A DNA stretch of 10,578 nt from contig JAFSQO010000114.1 in the NCBI GenBank assembly GCA_017446645.1, forward strand, positions 1 through 10,578. Direction: 5' to 3'. The notes below the pieces were generated by a model. That model was given only the letters and a program-made list of their open reading frames with translations. It did not search any database and was not told the origin of the DNA. Made by a program: the position numbers and the translations under genes. The stretch comes from Synergistaceae bacterium (lineage in GTDB: Bacteria > Synergistota > Synergistia > Synergistales > Aminobacteriaceae). Below, one piece after another: positions 1 through 7,836 of this stretch; within the stretch, counting starts at the first letter, position 1, and each line of letters starts with the position of its first letter.

Positions 1-1059
1 ACTATTCACAGGTTATTAGGCTTCACTCCGGCTGGCTGCGATAAAGACGAGAATAACCCGTTAGAGGGCAGTTTGCTGATAGTTGATGAATGTTCCATGA
101 TTGACATAAGCCTGATGAATCGCCTGTTGAAGGCCGTCCCCTTAGAGATGAGTTTAGTCCTGGTCGGTGACGTTGACCAGCTGCCAAGCATAGGGCCGGG
201 CAGGGTCTTCGCGGATATTATTGATTCAGGGATAGTGAACTGCACAAGACTCACGACTCTGCACAGACAGGGAGCAGGAAGCACTATAGCAAAGAATGCT
301 CACAGAATTAATGACGGTAAAATGCCGTTCCTGAATAGCTATGATAACTCAGACTTTTACTTTACTGAGATACCGGAGCAGGAAGTCGCAGCTGAATACA
401 TAATCAGTATGTGCCTGGAATTAATGCAGCCCAATGAAAACGGCAATTATCCTGACGTTCAGGTTCTTTCACCAATGAGAAAGGGCATTGTAGGGATCAA
501 TAATCTAAATCTCATGCTTCAGGAAGTCTTGAACCCTGTACAATATTCGGAGAATGATGTTTACAGGAAAAATCCGTTATTAATCAGACGGGGCGAGACG
601 GAATACAGGCTCAATGATAAAGTCATGCAGATTCGCAATAATTACACTAAAAGCGTGTTCAATGGCGATATTGGCAGAATTAGCCATATCAACAGGGAAG
701 ATAATAAACTCACAGTAACTTTTGACGAAGGCAGAAACGTAGATTATGAATACTCTGACCTTGAAGAGCTGGTGCTGGCTTATGCAATTACTATTCATAA
801 ATCACAGGGCAGCGAGTATGATACGGTCATATTGCCGATTATGAAAGCGCAATTTGTTATGCTCCAGAGAAATTTGCTGTATACAGCAGTTACTCGTGCT
901 AAGAAAAAATTAATCATGACTGGTGAAGGGGCGGCAATTTATATAGCAGTGAAAAATAATAAGATCGCACAGAGAAATACAAAGCTGCTTCAGAGGCTGC
1001 AAACCAGTGAGACTAGAGAATCTGGTGATGACGATAGTGATGATTATTATGATGAGTAA
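1..1059 (+). CDS. recD2: RecD2-type ATP-dependent DNA helicase, C-terminal part (5' end outside window)
   Basis: This is the C-terminal part of a superfamily 1B 5'-to-3' DNA helicase of the RecD2 (YrrC) type, which acts in DNA repair without RecBC. The frame is open from base 1, so the N-terminal region and Walker A lie upstream of the window. What is seen, in order: TIHRLLG at base 1; a Walker B stretch LLIVDECSMID near bases 76-108; motif III with VLVGDVDQLPSIGPG; motif IV with TLHRQ; a 2B/SH3-like segment with RLNDKVMQIRNNY, typical of RecD2; motif V with ITIHKSQGSEYD; and motif VI with YTAVTRAKKKL. Conserved motifs and their order are intact, so the enzyme should be functional. The tail after about base 990 is very acidic (ESGDDDSDDYYDE), probably disordered. 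No terminator is visible between its stop and the next promoter, which begins 8 bases downstream. No recB or recC is in view. Confidence 0.9.
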   Translation, partial: TIHRLLGFTPAGCDKDENNPLEGSLLIVDECSMIDISLMNRLLKAVPLEMSLVLVGDVDQLPSIGPGRVFADIIDSGIVNCTRLTTLHRQGAGSTIAKNAHRINDGKMPFLNSYDNSDFYFTEIPEQEVAAEYIISMCLELMQPNENGNYPDVQVLSPMRKGIVGINNLNLMLQEVLNPVQYSENDVYRKNPLLIRRGETEYRLNDKVMQIRNNYTKSVFNGDIGRISHINREDNKLTVTFDEGRNVDYEYSDLEELVLAYAITIHKSQGSEYDTVILPIMKAQFVMLQRNLLYTAVTRAKKKLIMTGEGAAIYIAVKNNKIAQRNTKLLQRLQTSETRESGDDDSDDYYDE

Positions 1060-1066
1060 AAATTTT

Positions 1067-1095
1067 TTGACATAGTACTTCTTTACAGGTAAAAT
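1067..1095 (+). promoter_or_regulatory. Sigma-70-type promoter for the leuA leader transcript
   Basis: TTGACA at 1067-1072 is a perfect -35 box. It is followed by a 17-bp spacer and TAAAAT at 1090-1095, a 5/6 match to the -10 consensus. Transcription would start near 1102, giving a leader of about 280 nt before leuA. Such a strong core promoter, placed just after the recD2 stop, suggests control occurs after initiation, by the attenuator described below. Confidence 0.75.
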
Positions 1096-1176
1096 ACACG
1101 CTGAAGTTGCAAAGTAAATAAAGCAAGTAAATTAGAATTATTTAGGAAATTTATGAAGGAAAGGAGATTTTGCAGA

Positions 1177-1260
1177 ATGGATTTAGTGAATAAAAACATC
1201 ATCAATACAACACTCGCACTACTAGCAAGACATGCTGCGGAGTCTCCGGAGTGTGTTTAG
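1177..1260 (+). CDS. Leucine/branched-chain leader peptide of leuA (attenuation peptide)
   Basis: This is a 27-codon ORF too short for most gene finders. It has a strong ribosome binding site, GAAGGAAAGGAG, ending 8 to 9 bases before ATG at 1177. The peptide starts MDLVNKNIINTTLALLARH and ends at TAG 1258-1260. It contains Leu codons TTA, CTC, CTA and CTA, Ile codons ATC ATC, two Thr codons and two Val codons. The CTC-GCA-CTA-CTA run at 1213-1224 sits about 14 bases before the start of the antiterminator segment (1238), which is where a stalled ribosome would leave that segment free. By analogy with enterobacterial leuL and ilv leaders, its role is to sense charged tRNA-Leu (and perhaps tRNA-Ile) through translation speed; the peptide itself probably has no function. 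No sequence similarity to leuL is claimed. Confidence 0.8.
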   Translation: MDLVNKNIINTTLALLARHAAESPECV

Positions 1261-1312
1261 TTATACGCGATCTCACACTCATTAAACAAAAGCACATAAT
1301 ACGGAGATTCTG
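1238..1312 (+). promoter_or_regulatory. Antiterminator helix of the leuA attenuator
   Basis: Bases 1238-1248, inside the end of the leader peptide ORF, can pair with 1302-1312, the 5' arm of the terminator. This gives 11 consecutive pairs, nine Watson-Crick and two G-U. Stacked inside it, GAGTGTG at 1249-1255 pairs perfectly with CACACTC at 1274-1280. Using 1302-1312 here prevents terminator formation. A ribosome at the leader stop codon would cover 1243-1255 and break this helix. A ribosome stalled at the Leu codons would leave it free. The geometry therefore matches classical ribosome-mediated attenuation. Pairings were found by eye; energies were not computed. Confidence 0.75.
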
Positions 1313-1347
1313 AGAATGCCAAAATTTTTTCAGACTCTCCGTTTTTT
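1301..1347 (+). terminator. Intrinsic terminator (attenuator) upstream of leuA
   Basis: The 5' arm 1301-1316 pairs with 1327-1342. Seven pairs at the base (ACGGAGA with TCTCCGT) are followed by one mismatch and eight more pairs including one G-U. A run of T follows to 1347. It lies inside the leuA leader, 36 bases before the leuA start, so it is a regulatory attenuator, not a gene-end terminator. Confidence 0.85.
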
Positions 1348-1382
1348 ATTAGCATTATTATTATTGGGAGGCATTACTCTTT

Positions 1383-2942
1383 ATGCGAAAAATAAAAATA
1401 TTCGATACTACTTTACGAGACGGCGAACAGTCCCCCGGCTGCAGCATGAATCTCAGTGAGAAAATAGTCCTGGCCAAACAGCTCGAAAAGCTCGGCGTTG
1501 ACATAATCGAGGCAGGTTTCGCTATTTCCTCGCCTATGGATTTCAAGAGCGTTCAGGCAATTGCTCAGGCTGCTCCGGAATGCACGATAGCAAGTCTTGC
1601 ACGCTGCAACAAGAATGACATTGACACGGCATGGGAGGCTGTAAAGGACGCTAAGAAGCCCAGAATTCACGTATTTATCGCTACCAGTGAAGTTCACATG
1701 AAGTATAAATTACGCATGACACCCGAACAGGTTTTGCAGGCTATTACTGATATGGTAGGCTATGCAAAGTCCAAATGTCCTGATATAGAATTCTCGGCAG
1801 AAGATGCATCACGTTCTGACAGGGAATTTCTCTCTCAGGCATTCTCGAACGCAATCGCAGCTGGTGCAAACACGATTAACGTCCCTGACACAGTGGGGTA
1901 CTCTACGCCTCAAGAAATGGGAGAGTTAATAAATTATCTTCGCGAACATGTTGCAGGTATCGAAAACGTAGATATTTCAGTTCATTGCCACAACGATTTG
2001 GGAATGGGTACAGCTAACTCACTCGCATGTGTCAAAGCAGGAGCTACCCAGGTTGAATGCACAGTAAACGGAATTGGTGAACGTGCCGGAAATGCAAGTC
2101 TTGAGGAGATTGTCATGGCATTGAGGACGAGACGCGATTTTTACGATGCTGACACGAATATTAACACCAGAGAAATTTACAAGTCCAGCAGGTTACTCAG
2201 CAATATAACAGGTGTCCCCATAGCTCCGACAAAGGCTATAGTTGGAGCTAATGCATTTGCTCACGAGGCAGGAATTCACCAGCACGGAATGATCACGAAT
2301 GCCCAGACTTATGAAATCATGAACCCTGACGAGATCGGCATACCTCACAGGGCATTAGTATTAGGGAAACATTCAGGAAAACATGCCCTGCGTGAAAGGC
2401 TTGAGTCAATGGGCTATGAGATTCCGGATGATGAGCTGGAAGATATTTTCACGCGCTTCAAGAAACTTGCTGACGAGAAAAAGACAGTAACAAGCTCCGA
2501 TTTAGAAGCACTCACACTTCACAGATCAAGAATCATAAGACCCGAATCAGGTGAAAGTTCTGTGCCGTTCTGCCAGCTGGTGAGTCACTCTATTACTTCC
2601 GGCAGCGGAGTCCCCAAAATATCATACGTCCAAATCAGACGCTCTGACACGAATAAACTCATGGATGGCGTTGAGTCAGGTGCAGGGCCTCTTGATGCTG
2701 CGTTCAAAGTCATCAACAAGATGCTCGGTGTTGAAGCAAGGCTTGAGGACTTCAGCATAAGATCCGTCACTGAAGGCGAGGACTCAATCGGTGAGGCTGT
2801 CGTGAAAATCTCCAGTGCGTCAAGCGGTGAAATGTACACAGGCTCAGGAATTTCTACGGACATTGTAGAGGCATCACTTGCTGCATATATCGCAGGGATT
2901 AACAAAATGTTCGATGAAGAAAGAGCAGTGGTTAGTGACTAA
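1383..2942 (+). CDS. leuA: 2-isopropylmalate synthase
   Basis: The enzyme condenses acetyl-CoA with 2-oxoisovalerate to 2-isopropylmalate, the first committed step of leucine synthesis, in the cytoplasm. At 519 aa it has the full length of the bacterial LeuA type 1 family. The TIM-barrel catalytic domain opens with [13 protein letters not shown] at residues 7-19 (R12, D13). Metal-ligand positions are visible as H201 and H203 in HCHND and N237 in [11 protein letters not shown] linker and a C-terminal regulatory domain follow from about residue 390, with [16 protein letters not shown]. This is the leucine feedback domain, so both allosteric and attenuation control are expected. The start is ATG at 1383, with GGGAGG at 1366-1371 as ribosome binding site. 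It is transcribed from the promoter at 1067 through the attenuator. No leuB, leuC or leuD follows; the gene stands alone and converges on mutS. A homocitrate or citramalate synthase is less likely given the length and the leucine-rich leader. Confidence 0.93.
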   Translation: MRKIKIFDTTLRDGEQSPGCSMNLSEKIVLAKQLEKLGVDIIEAGFAISSPMDFKSVQAIAQAAPECTIASLARCNKNDIDTAWEAVKDAKKPRIHVFIATSEVHMKYKLRMTPEQVLQAITDMVGYAKSKCPDIEFSAEDASRSDREFLSQAFSNAIAAGANTINVPDTVGYSTPQEMGELINYLREHVAGIENVDISVHCHNDLGMGTANSLACVKAGATQVECTVNGIGERAGNASLEEIVMALRTRRDFYDADTNINTREIYKSSRLLSNITGVPIAPTKAIVGANAFAHEAGIHQHGMITNAQTYEIMNPDEIGIPHRALVLGKHSGKHALRERLESMGYEIPDDELEDIFTRFKKLADEKKTVTSSDLEALTLHRSRIIRPESGESSVPFCQLVSHSITSGSGVPKISYVQIRRSDTNKLMDGVESGAGPLDAAFKVINKMLGVEARLEDFSIRSVTEGEDSIGEAVVKISSASSGEMYTGSGISTDIVEASLAAYIAGINKMFDEERAVVSD

Positions 2943-5554
2943 TTCACATCTTTTGCCTGATTGCTGAACTTGTGCAATAACTTTAACGCCTCTATCGGGG
3001 TGATATTATTCACGTCAATAGAGGCCAGCTCTTCGATAATAGCATCACTCTCAGGAGACAGCAGCATAATCTGACGCTTCAATGCCTTCTGCGGTAACGG
3101 TGCAGGAATTTTCTCAGGCGCGATATTAGTTCCCTCACGCTCGAATAACTCAAGCAAATCAAACGCACGACGCAGCACTATATCAGGAAGTCCGGCCAAT
3201 CTCGCAACTTCAATGCCGTATGAACGGGACGCCGGGCCTTCTATGACCTGATGCAGGAATAATATCCCTGAATCATTCTCGCTCACCTTCATTGAATAAT
3301 TCTTTATGCCGGGTAATCTTTGCTCCAAACACGTTAATTCATGATAGTGTGTAGCAAATAAGACCCGTGCCTGCGAAAGATTCAGGTGTTCTATCACTGC
3401 CCATGCTATGCTCATGCCGTCAAACGTTGAGGTCCCGCGTCCTACTTCGTCGAGAATTATCAGGCTCTTATCCGTCAAGTTATTCAAGATATTCGCAGTC
3501 TCAAGCATTTCTATCATGAAAGTTGAATTGCCCCGTAATAAATCATCACGCGCCCCTATTCGAGTAAAAATCTTATCTACAAGTCCGATAGATGCACTCT
3601 CAGCAGGAATGAACAAGCCAGCCTGTGCCATGATAGTCAATAAAGCAGTCATTCTAAGCCATGTCGATTTACCTGCCATGTTTGGACCGGTCAGGATAAT
3701 TATTCGCGATTTATCATCAAGTTTTACGTCATTAGGTGTAAAGCCTGATATAGTCTCGATTACAGGGTGACGGCCATTAATTATATTTATTGACGATGAC
3801 TCGTTGATTACAGGACGCACGTAATTCCTCTCACGAGCCAGGACTGCACATGACACTACGCAGTCAAGAAGGCCAAGCAAGCGGCCAGTTAATTGCAAGT
3901 CCTTGCTATATGATAAAACTTTCTCAATGACCTGATTATATAACTCGTTCTCTATTCTGGAAATTTCGCCCTCACTGGAACTCATGCGGGCCTCGAAATC
4001 CTTTAGCTCCGGCGTGGTGTATCTCTTTGCGTTGACTAGGGTCTGGGTCTGCCTGAAGTATTCAGGGGTTATCGTCAGTCCTCCCTTGCCTGCCTCAAGA
4101 TAATAGCCGAAAGCGTTTGTGTAGCCTGCCTTGAGTTTCGGGGTCTGTGTGTTGAATCTTTCACGTTCGAGATATTCTGCAAGCCAAGCCTCGCCGTCTG
4201 AAGAGATTTTACGCCACTTGTCGAGTTCTGAGTTAAAGCCGGATTTTATGACGTTGCTGTTACTTCTAGTCAAACTCGCCTCGAGAGCATTCTCAAGATA
4301 CGTGCTAATCTCGTTCAAATCAGGAATTTTGCCGATAATCTCAGCTAATACAAGAGAAGAGTTTCCTAAATCTGGGGAGGTAAGTACCCCCCTAAATCCC
4401 CCCTTATCAGGGCGGGACTTGTCTGCGGTCACATTAATTGCTTTTATATAAGGGATAATTCCCAATGTGTCACGTATTGCAGCCAAATCCAAAGGTGTAG
4501 CAGTTCCCAGGGCAAGCCTTGACAGTGAGCGTTCGATGTCACGGGTTCCTGAGAGCAAATCCGCAAGTCTTGAGCATTCAGCAGAATCATTAACTAGCGA
4601 ATCTATTGCAGCCTGTCTCTTCTTAATCTTGGCTATGTTCATCAAGGGCCGTAACAGCCAGTCCCTTAACGTCCGCCTTCCCATAGGTGTCCGGGTCTTG
4701 TCAAGCGATTGAAGGAGTGAGACACTCTCACCTGAGACTTCGGGGATAACCTGAAGATTTATGATCGCTGAACTGTCAAGGCTCATTCTGTCCCTGACTA
4801 ATAACGGCGATAACTTCAGAATATCGTTTATGTTCGTGAACTGTGTCGCAGTCAAGTAATCAAGCACAGCACCAGCACAACTCACGCATGGGTCTGACTC
4901 GTTAATACCAAAGCCCTCAAGACGTGATGAATTCAACGCAGCCTTTAACTTTTCGGAAGCATTCGTTAATCTAAAACTCTCAGGACTTACAGGCACAAGA
5001 TTATATTCCCTTAATGAGTCCGGTAATTGCCTGGTATTAGAAGGGTAAAGAATTTCACCAGGAGCAAACGCTATAATCATAGTCAAAGCGTCATGAGCCG
5101 GTAAAGTTCCCGCCTCAAGGCTTCCTGTATCAACTGATAATAACGCAAGCGAGATTTTATTCTTGACGGGATAAATTGCTGCAAGATGACCTGCAAATTC
5201 ACTTTCAGGGACATAAGTTCCCGGTGTTGCTACACGAATTACCTTGCGTTCGACAAGTGAGCCTGCCTTGGCTTCTCCCTGCTGCTCACAGATTGCTGCA
5301 CGGTAACCTGCCTTGATTAATCTATCGAGATAGGTATTCAGGGCATGATGAGGAATTCCGCACATCGGTATCTTTTTCTCAGGGTCACGAGCTGTCAGTG
5401 CTATGTCCAGAGCTTTGGAGGCTGCCCTTGCATCATCAAAGAATAATTCATAAAAATCCCCCATTCTGAATAATAACAGGGCATCAGGATATTCCTGCTT
5501 GAATGATCTATATTGTTCGAGCCACGGTGTTATTTTTACGTTTTCAGGTATCAT
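2939..5554 (-). CDS. mutS: DNA mismatch repair protein MutS
   Basis: MutS recognises base mismatches and small loops and recruits MutL using ATP. The 871-aa protein is full length. The N-terminal mismatch-recognition domain carries the Phe-X-Glu motif in GDFYELF (F34, E36). Connector, lever and clamp domains follow, including GYTNAFGYYLEAGKG. The ATPase has Walker A TGPNMAGKST with K629, Walker B LIILDEVGRGTS with D702 and E703, and the ATHYHEL switch motif. A C-terminal helical region with PIEALKLLHKF ends the protein. It is the last gene of the minus-strand cluster, starting 7 bases after the ttcA stop with no clear Shine-Dalgarno of its own, so translation may be coupled. No mutL is in view. 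One oddity is an in-frame insert at about residues 380-394 encoded by two G/C-rich hairpins (separate entry). The stop overlaps that of leuA by 4 bases on the opposite strand. Confidence 0.96.
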   Translation of the reverse strand: MIPENVKITPWLEQYRSFKQEYPDALLLFRMGDFYELFFDDARAASKALDIALTARDPEKKIPMCGIPHHALNTYLDRLIKAGYRAAICEQQGEAKAGSLVERKVIRVATPGTYVPESEFAGHLAAIYPVKNKISLALLSVDTGSLEAGTLPAHDALTMIIAFAPGEILYPSNTRQLPDSLREYNLVPVSPESFRLTNASEKLKAALNSSRLEGFGINESDPCVSCAGAVLDYLTATQFTNINDILKLSPLLVRDRMSLDSSAIINLQVIPEVSGESVSLLQSLDKTRTPMGRRTLRDWLLRPLMNIAKIKKRQAAIDSLVNDSAECSRLADLLSGTRDIERSLSRLALGTATPLDLAAIRDTLGIIPYIKAINVTADKSRPDKGGFRGVLTSPDLGNSSLVLAEIIGKIPDLNEISTYLENALEASLTRSNSNVIKSGFNSELDKWRKISSDGEAWLAEYLERERFNTQTPKLKAGYTNAFGYYLEAGKGGLTITPEYFRQTQTLVNAKRYTTPELKDFEARMSSSEGEISRIENELYNQVIEKVLSYSKDLQLTGRLLGLLDCVVSCAVLARERNYVRPVINESSSINIINGRHPVIETISGFTPNDVKLDDKSRIIILTGPNMAGKSTWLRMTALLTIMAQAGLFIPAESASIGLVDKIFTRIGARDDLLRGNSTFMIEMLETANILNNLTDKSLIILDEVGRGTSTFDGMSIAWAVIEHLNLSQARVLFATHYHELTCLEQRLPGIKNYSMKVSENDSGILFLHQVIEGPASRSYGIEVARLAGLPDIVLRRAFDLLELFEREGTNIAPEKIPAPLPQKALKRQIMLLSPESDAIIEELASIDVNNITPIEALKLLHKFSNQAKDVN
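4374..4416. repeat. Double-hairpin palindromic element inserted in frame in mutS
   Basis: Two adjacent G/C-rich hairpins lie inside mutS. The first pairs GGGG-GGT (4374-4381, with one bulged A) with ACCCCCC (4386-4392) around a 4-base loop. The second pairs CCCCCCT (4398-4404) with AGGGCGGG (4409-4416) around loop TATC, with one C-C mismatch. The stretch differs sharply from the surrounding codon use and encodes SRPDKGGFRGVLTSP in the MutS frame, at a place where other MutS proteins have a short linker between core helices. The form resembles REP/BIME-type interspersed palindromes. The family assignment rests on shape and general recollection of similar C-rich repeats, not on a search. Confidence 0.6.
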
Positions 5555-5561
5555 GATTTAT

Positions 5562-6275
5562 TTACTTGTTGTTTTCCCAGTTTAGTGCATGAATAATTTT
5601 AGCATATAAATCATTAACGTAATTTTTTCTCAGGTCTGCAATTATCTCGCGGATTTTTGCCCTGTGAGTATAGCCTGCAAACGGACATGTTGATTTCATA
5701 ACGGGTAATTCAAGGCGTTTAACTTCGTCAATAATCATCGCTTCAGTTGAGAGAACCAAGGGCCTTATAACGTGAACACCTGTACGAGACATGAAGGCAG
5801 TCGGCATGAAACTTTGAGAGCGTCCTGTGTGAAAGAGATTCAGGAAAAAAGTTTCTACAGCATCGTCCATTGTGTGACCCAGTGCCAACTTGTTGAAGCC
5901 GTTAGAAGCTGCCCAATTGCTGAGAATTCCCCGCCTCATGTTTGCGCAAAACGAACATGGCGATTTCTCCTGACGCAAATTTATTATCTCGATTATAGGC
6001 TGAGTGTGAATATAGTAATCTATGTCATGAACCCTGCAATATTCTTGAAGGGGAGCGGTATTCATTTCGTCATTAATTTTCACGGTCAAAGCAGCCAGAT
6101 TAAACTTGACCGGTGAGTGAGCTTTGAAGTGATTCAGGGCGTGCAGCAATAATAAACTGTCCTTGCCTCCGGACAGAGCAACGAGGACTTTATCGTTCTG
6201 GTCAATCATGCTGTAATCTGATAAAGCCTTGCCGATTGAGCGTCTTAGGGAATGCGATAATTCGTAATCTTTCAT
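5562..6275 (-). CDS. ttcA: TtcA-family tRNA thiolation enzyme (putative tRNA 2-thiocytidine-32 synthase)
   Basis: This PP-loop ATPase probably activates C32 of certain tRNAs for sulfur insertion. Counting from the ATG at 6275 (237 aa), it has the PP-loop SGGKDS at 35-40, CSFC with C107 and C110, a GHTMDDAVETFFLN motif near 133-146, and a third cysteine C197 in TCPFAGY. These three cysteines match the [4Fe-4S] ligands of TtcA. There is no N-terminal zinc-finger cysteine set, which argues against TtuA. The GGKDS form of the PP-loop with the cluster cysteines argues against TilS. An alternative GTG start at 6308 would add 11 residues and overlap the prepilin peptidase gene. Neither start has a good Shine-Dalgarno, but the family usually begins near the ATG. 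It lies 7 bases upstream of mutS and just downstream of the peptidase gene, in one probable operon. The exact tRNA position modified is inferred from family. Confidence 0.82.
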   Translation of the reverse strand: MKDYELSHSLRRSIGKALSDYSMIDQNDKVLVALSGGKDSLLLLHALNHFKAHSPVKFNLAALTVKINDEMNTAPLQEYCRVHDIDYYIHTQPIIEIINLRQEKSPCSFCANMRRGILSNWAASNGFNKLALGHTMDDAVETFFLNLFHTGRSQSFMPTAFMSRTGVHVIRPLVLSTEAMIIDEVKRLELPVMKSTCPFAGYTHRAKIREIIADLRKNYVNDLYAKIIHALNWENNK

Positions 6276-6295
6276 GTGATAATTATGCCATTTGC

Positions 6296-7093
6296 CTAAT
6301 ACGGCCACGATGTGATAAATATTTCGGAGTAGGGCAATCTCTGACTCAGATAAGCAAAAATCTCTGAGCCAAACAGGAACACTATAAAGCAGCCAATTGA
6401 AAGAAACGGCACAAGAGGCAACGTCTCGCCCCTGCCCCAGTGAAGTCTGCCGATTAGCATTAATACTATAGCCCAGAGTCCTCCGGTCATGATGCCGAGA
6501 TAAAAAGCAAGAATGGTGAACTTGAAGCCCAGAACTGCCCCGGCTCCTGCCATGAAGACAGCATCACCCCAACCCATGCCGCCGCGTGAGAGAATGATTA
6601 TCAAGGCAAAGACAGCCCAGCCAGTGAATGCTCCGGCTAAACCGTCAAGGACTGCCCAGTATCCTCCGGCAATTCGGATTAGCAAAGCAATTACTCCGGG
6701 AGCAAGTGCAAGGACATCAAAGACATCACCGGATTCAAAGTCAGTCAGTGAATTAACGATGAGTCCGCAAGTCCCTACGAGGCATAATAGACATGACCAT
6801 GCTGTGCCGAGCTTATAAGTGATAGAGACGAATGCAAGACAGGTGATTAACTCGACCAGGAAATACCGGACCGAAAACTTTTTGCCGCAGTGAATGCACC
6901 TGCCCTTCTGGATAATATAAGAGACTAAAGGGATTAACTCGCGGACTCCCAGTACATGACCGCAGGATTCGCAAACGGATCTTTCTTTGCCCCACCATGA
7001 ACGGCCCTGAATGCTCCTGTGGGCTACGACATTCAAGAACGAGCCTAAACATGCGCCGAGTATTGCGGAATTGATGATAAGCATTATCTCCAT
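6296..7093 (-). CDS. pilD: Prepilin peptidase / N-methyltransferase, A24 family
   Basis: This inner-membrane aspartic protease cleaves the leader of type IV prepilins or pseudopilins and usually methylates the new N-terminal residue. The 265-aa protein starts with a hydrophobic helix, then GSFLNVVAHR. A cytoplasmic zinc-binding loop with CESC (41-44) and CIHC (66-69) follows; this is the methyltransferase-associated region, so the enzyme is probably bifunctional. Several membrane helices come after. Probable catalytic aspartates are D118 in TDFESGD and D177 in GMGWGDAVF. AAGGA lies 8 bases before the ATG at 7093, which supports this start. A second in-frame ATG at 7084 forms a TAATG junction with the upstream stop and is the alternative. 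It overlaps the upstream YvyF-like gene by 10 bases. No pilin or secretion genes are in view, so its substrates are unknown. Confidence 0.9.
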   Translation of the reverse strand: MEIMLIINSAILGACLGSFLNVVAHRSIQGRSWWGKERSVCESCGHVLGVRELIPLVSYIIQKGRCIHCGKKFSVRYFLVELITCLAFVSITYKLGTAWSCLLCLVGTCGLIVNSLTDFESGDVFDVLALAPGVIALLIRIAGGYWAVLDGLAGAFTGWAVFALIIILSRGGMGWGDAVFMAGAGAVLGFKFTILAFYLGIMTGGLWAIVLMLIGRLHWGRGETLPLVPFLSIGCFIVFLFGSEIFAYLSQRLPYSEIFITSWPY

Positions 7094-7470
7094 CTTGGTT
7101 TCCTTTGGTAGATTTCTCCGCCGTACATTGTTTGTTTGGTCTTCATCTTCATTTTGTCGAGTTCATCGCCGAATTTCCGAGCCATTATCTGTCTGGGTGA
7201 GTGAATGACCCCGTTGTTCTTGTTGTTTTTCTTCAGGTATAACTCAATGTCCCTGTCAAGCCAGCCCATCTCTAATAATTCCTGAATGTCCCTTGGGTCA
7301 GCACCGATTAAGTCAGCAAGTTGAACCATGTCAAATTTTTCGTCAGTGTTGTCCCTTAAGTAATCATGAGCATGAGTGTAAACCTCCTCAAGCCTCCTGA
7401 AGCATGTCAGGCAGACGTTGAGTCCTTCGGAATTGAAGGCACGCCCGCAAAGTTTGCAGCTCTTCAGCAT
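7084..7470 (-). CDS. YvyF-like (flagellar-operon type) zinc-ribbon and HTH protein, second tandem copy
   Basis: This small 128-aa protein has an N-terminal zinc ribbon with CKLC (C5, C8) and CLTC (C20, C23). A helical segment follows, then a MerR-like helix-turn-helix region, FDMVQLADLIGADPRDIQELLEMGWLDRD. The tail carries SPRQIMARKFGDELDK and TMYGGEIYQR. The layout resembles the YvyF family of flagellar-operon proteins seen in Firmicutes and relatives, whose molecular role is poorly known. It begins at ATG 7470, immediately after the TAA of the upstream paralogue, with GGGGAGG about 10 bases ahead. Its stop overlaps the prepilin peptidase start. It aligns along its length with the upstream copy, so the two arose by tandem duplication. 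DNA or protein binding is inferred from the fold only. Confidence 0.7.
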   Translation of the reverse strand: MLKSCKLCGRAFNSEGLNVCLTCFRRLEEVYTHAHDYLRDNTDEKFDMVQLADLIGADPRDIQELLEMGWLDRDIELYLKKNNKNNGVIHSPRQIMARKFGDELDKMKMKTKQTMYGGEIYQRKPRWR

Positions 7471-7836
7471 TTACTCAGAACCTCCCCTTTTGTAGATTTT
7501 TCCGCCGTAGCTTGTAACGTTCTTGCGTCTGTTCAGCTTCTCTATCTCGTCATTAAACTTTATCGCAAGCATCTGGCGAGGTGAAAGTCCTTTGCCGTAA
7601 GTCTGCATGTCGCGCTCAATGTAGCCGAACTTGATTAGCTCCTGAATGTCCGCAGGTTTAACGCCCGCCACGTTAGCAAGATAATTTATGTCGAAGTTGC
7701 CTTCGTTGTCGTTCTTAATGATTTCATGCAGCTTGTTGTAGAGTTTCTCGATTCTCTGGAGACACTCGAAGCAAAGCTCTCTGTGATGATCTGTATCGAA
7801 GACCTTGCCGCATGATTTACAGGCTGCTAATGACAT
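7471..7836 (-). CDS. YvyF-like zinc-ribbon and HTH protein, first tandem copy
   Basis: This 121-aa protein heads the minus-strand cluster. Cysteines C6, C9, C22 and C25 (CKSC, CFEC) form a zinc ribbon. FDINYLANVAGVKPADIQEL is a helix-turn-helix-like segment, and the tail has SPRQMLAIKFNDEIEKL and TSYGGKIYKR. The start at ATG 7836 (MSLAACKSCG) is chosen because GAGGAG lies 10 bases upstream and the protein then begins like its paralogue. A longer frame to 7884 would add 16 residues and swallow the ribosome binding site, so it is rejected. The stop directly abuts the next ATG. The family is linked with flagellar regulation in Firmicutes, and a CheX-like gene lies at 10292. Its function here is unproven. 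Confidence 0.7.
   Translation of the reverse strand: MSLAACKSCGKVFDTDHHRELCFECLQRIEKLYNKLHEIIKNDNEGNFDINYLANVAGVKPADIQELIKFGYIERDMQTYGKGLSPRQMLAIKFNDEIEKLNRRKNVTSYGGKIYKRGGSE

Noticed and set aside
1100..1382. T-box riboswitch in the leuA leader.
   Set aside because: A translated leader peptide with Leu codons and overlapping pro- and anti-termination helices explains the region, and no recognisable T-box core sequence was seen before the terminator.
2988..3025. Perfect 8-bp inverted repeat GCCTCTAT / ATAGAGGC at the 3' end of mutS, possibly a leuA terminator.
   Set aside because: No T tract follows on either strand, the loop is 22 bases, and an 8-bp match at this spacing is expected by chance in a window of this size.
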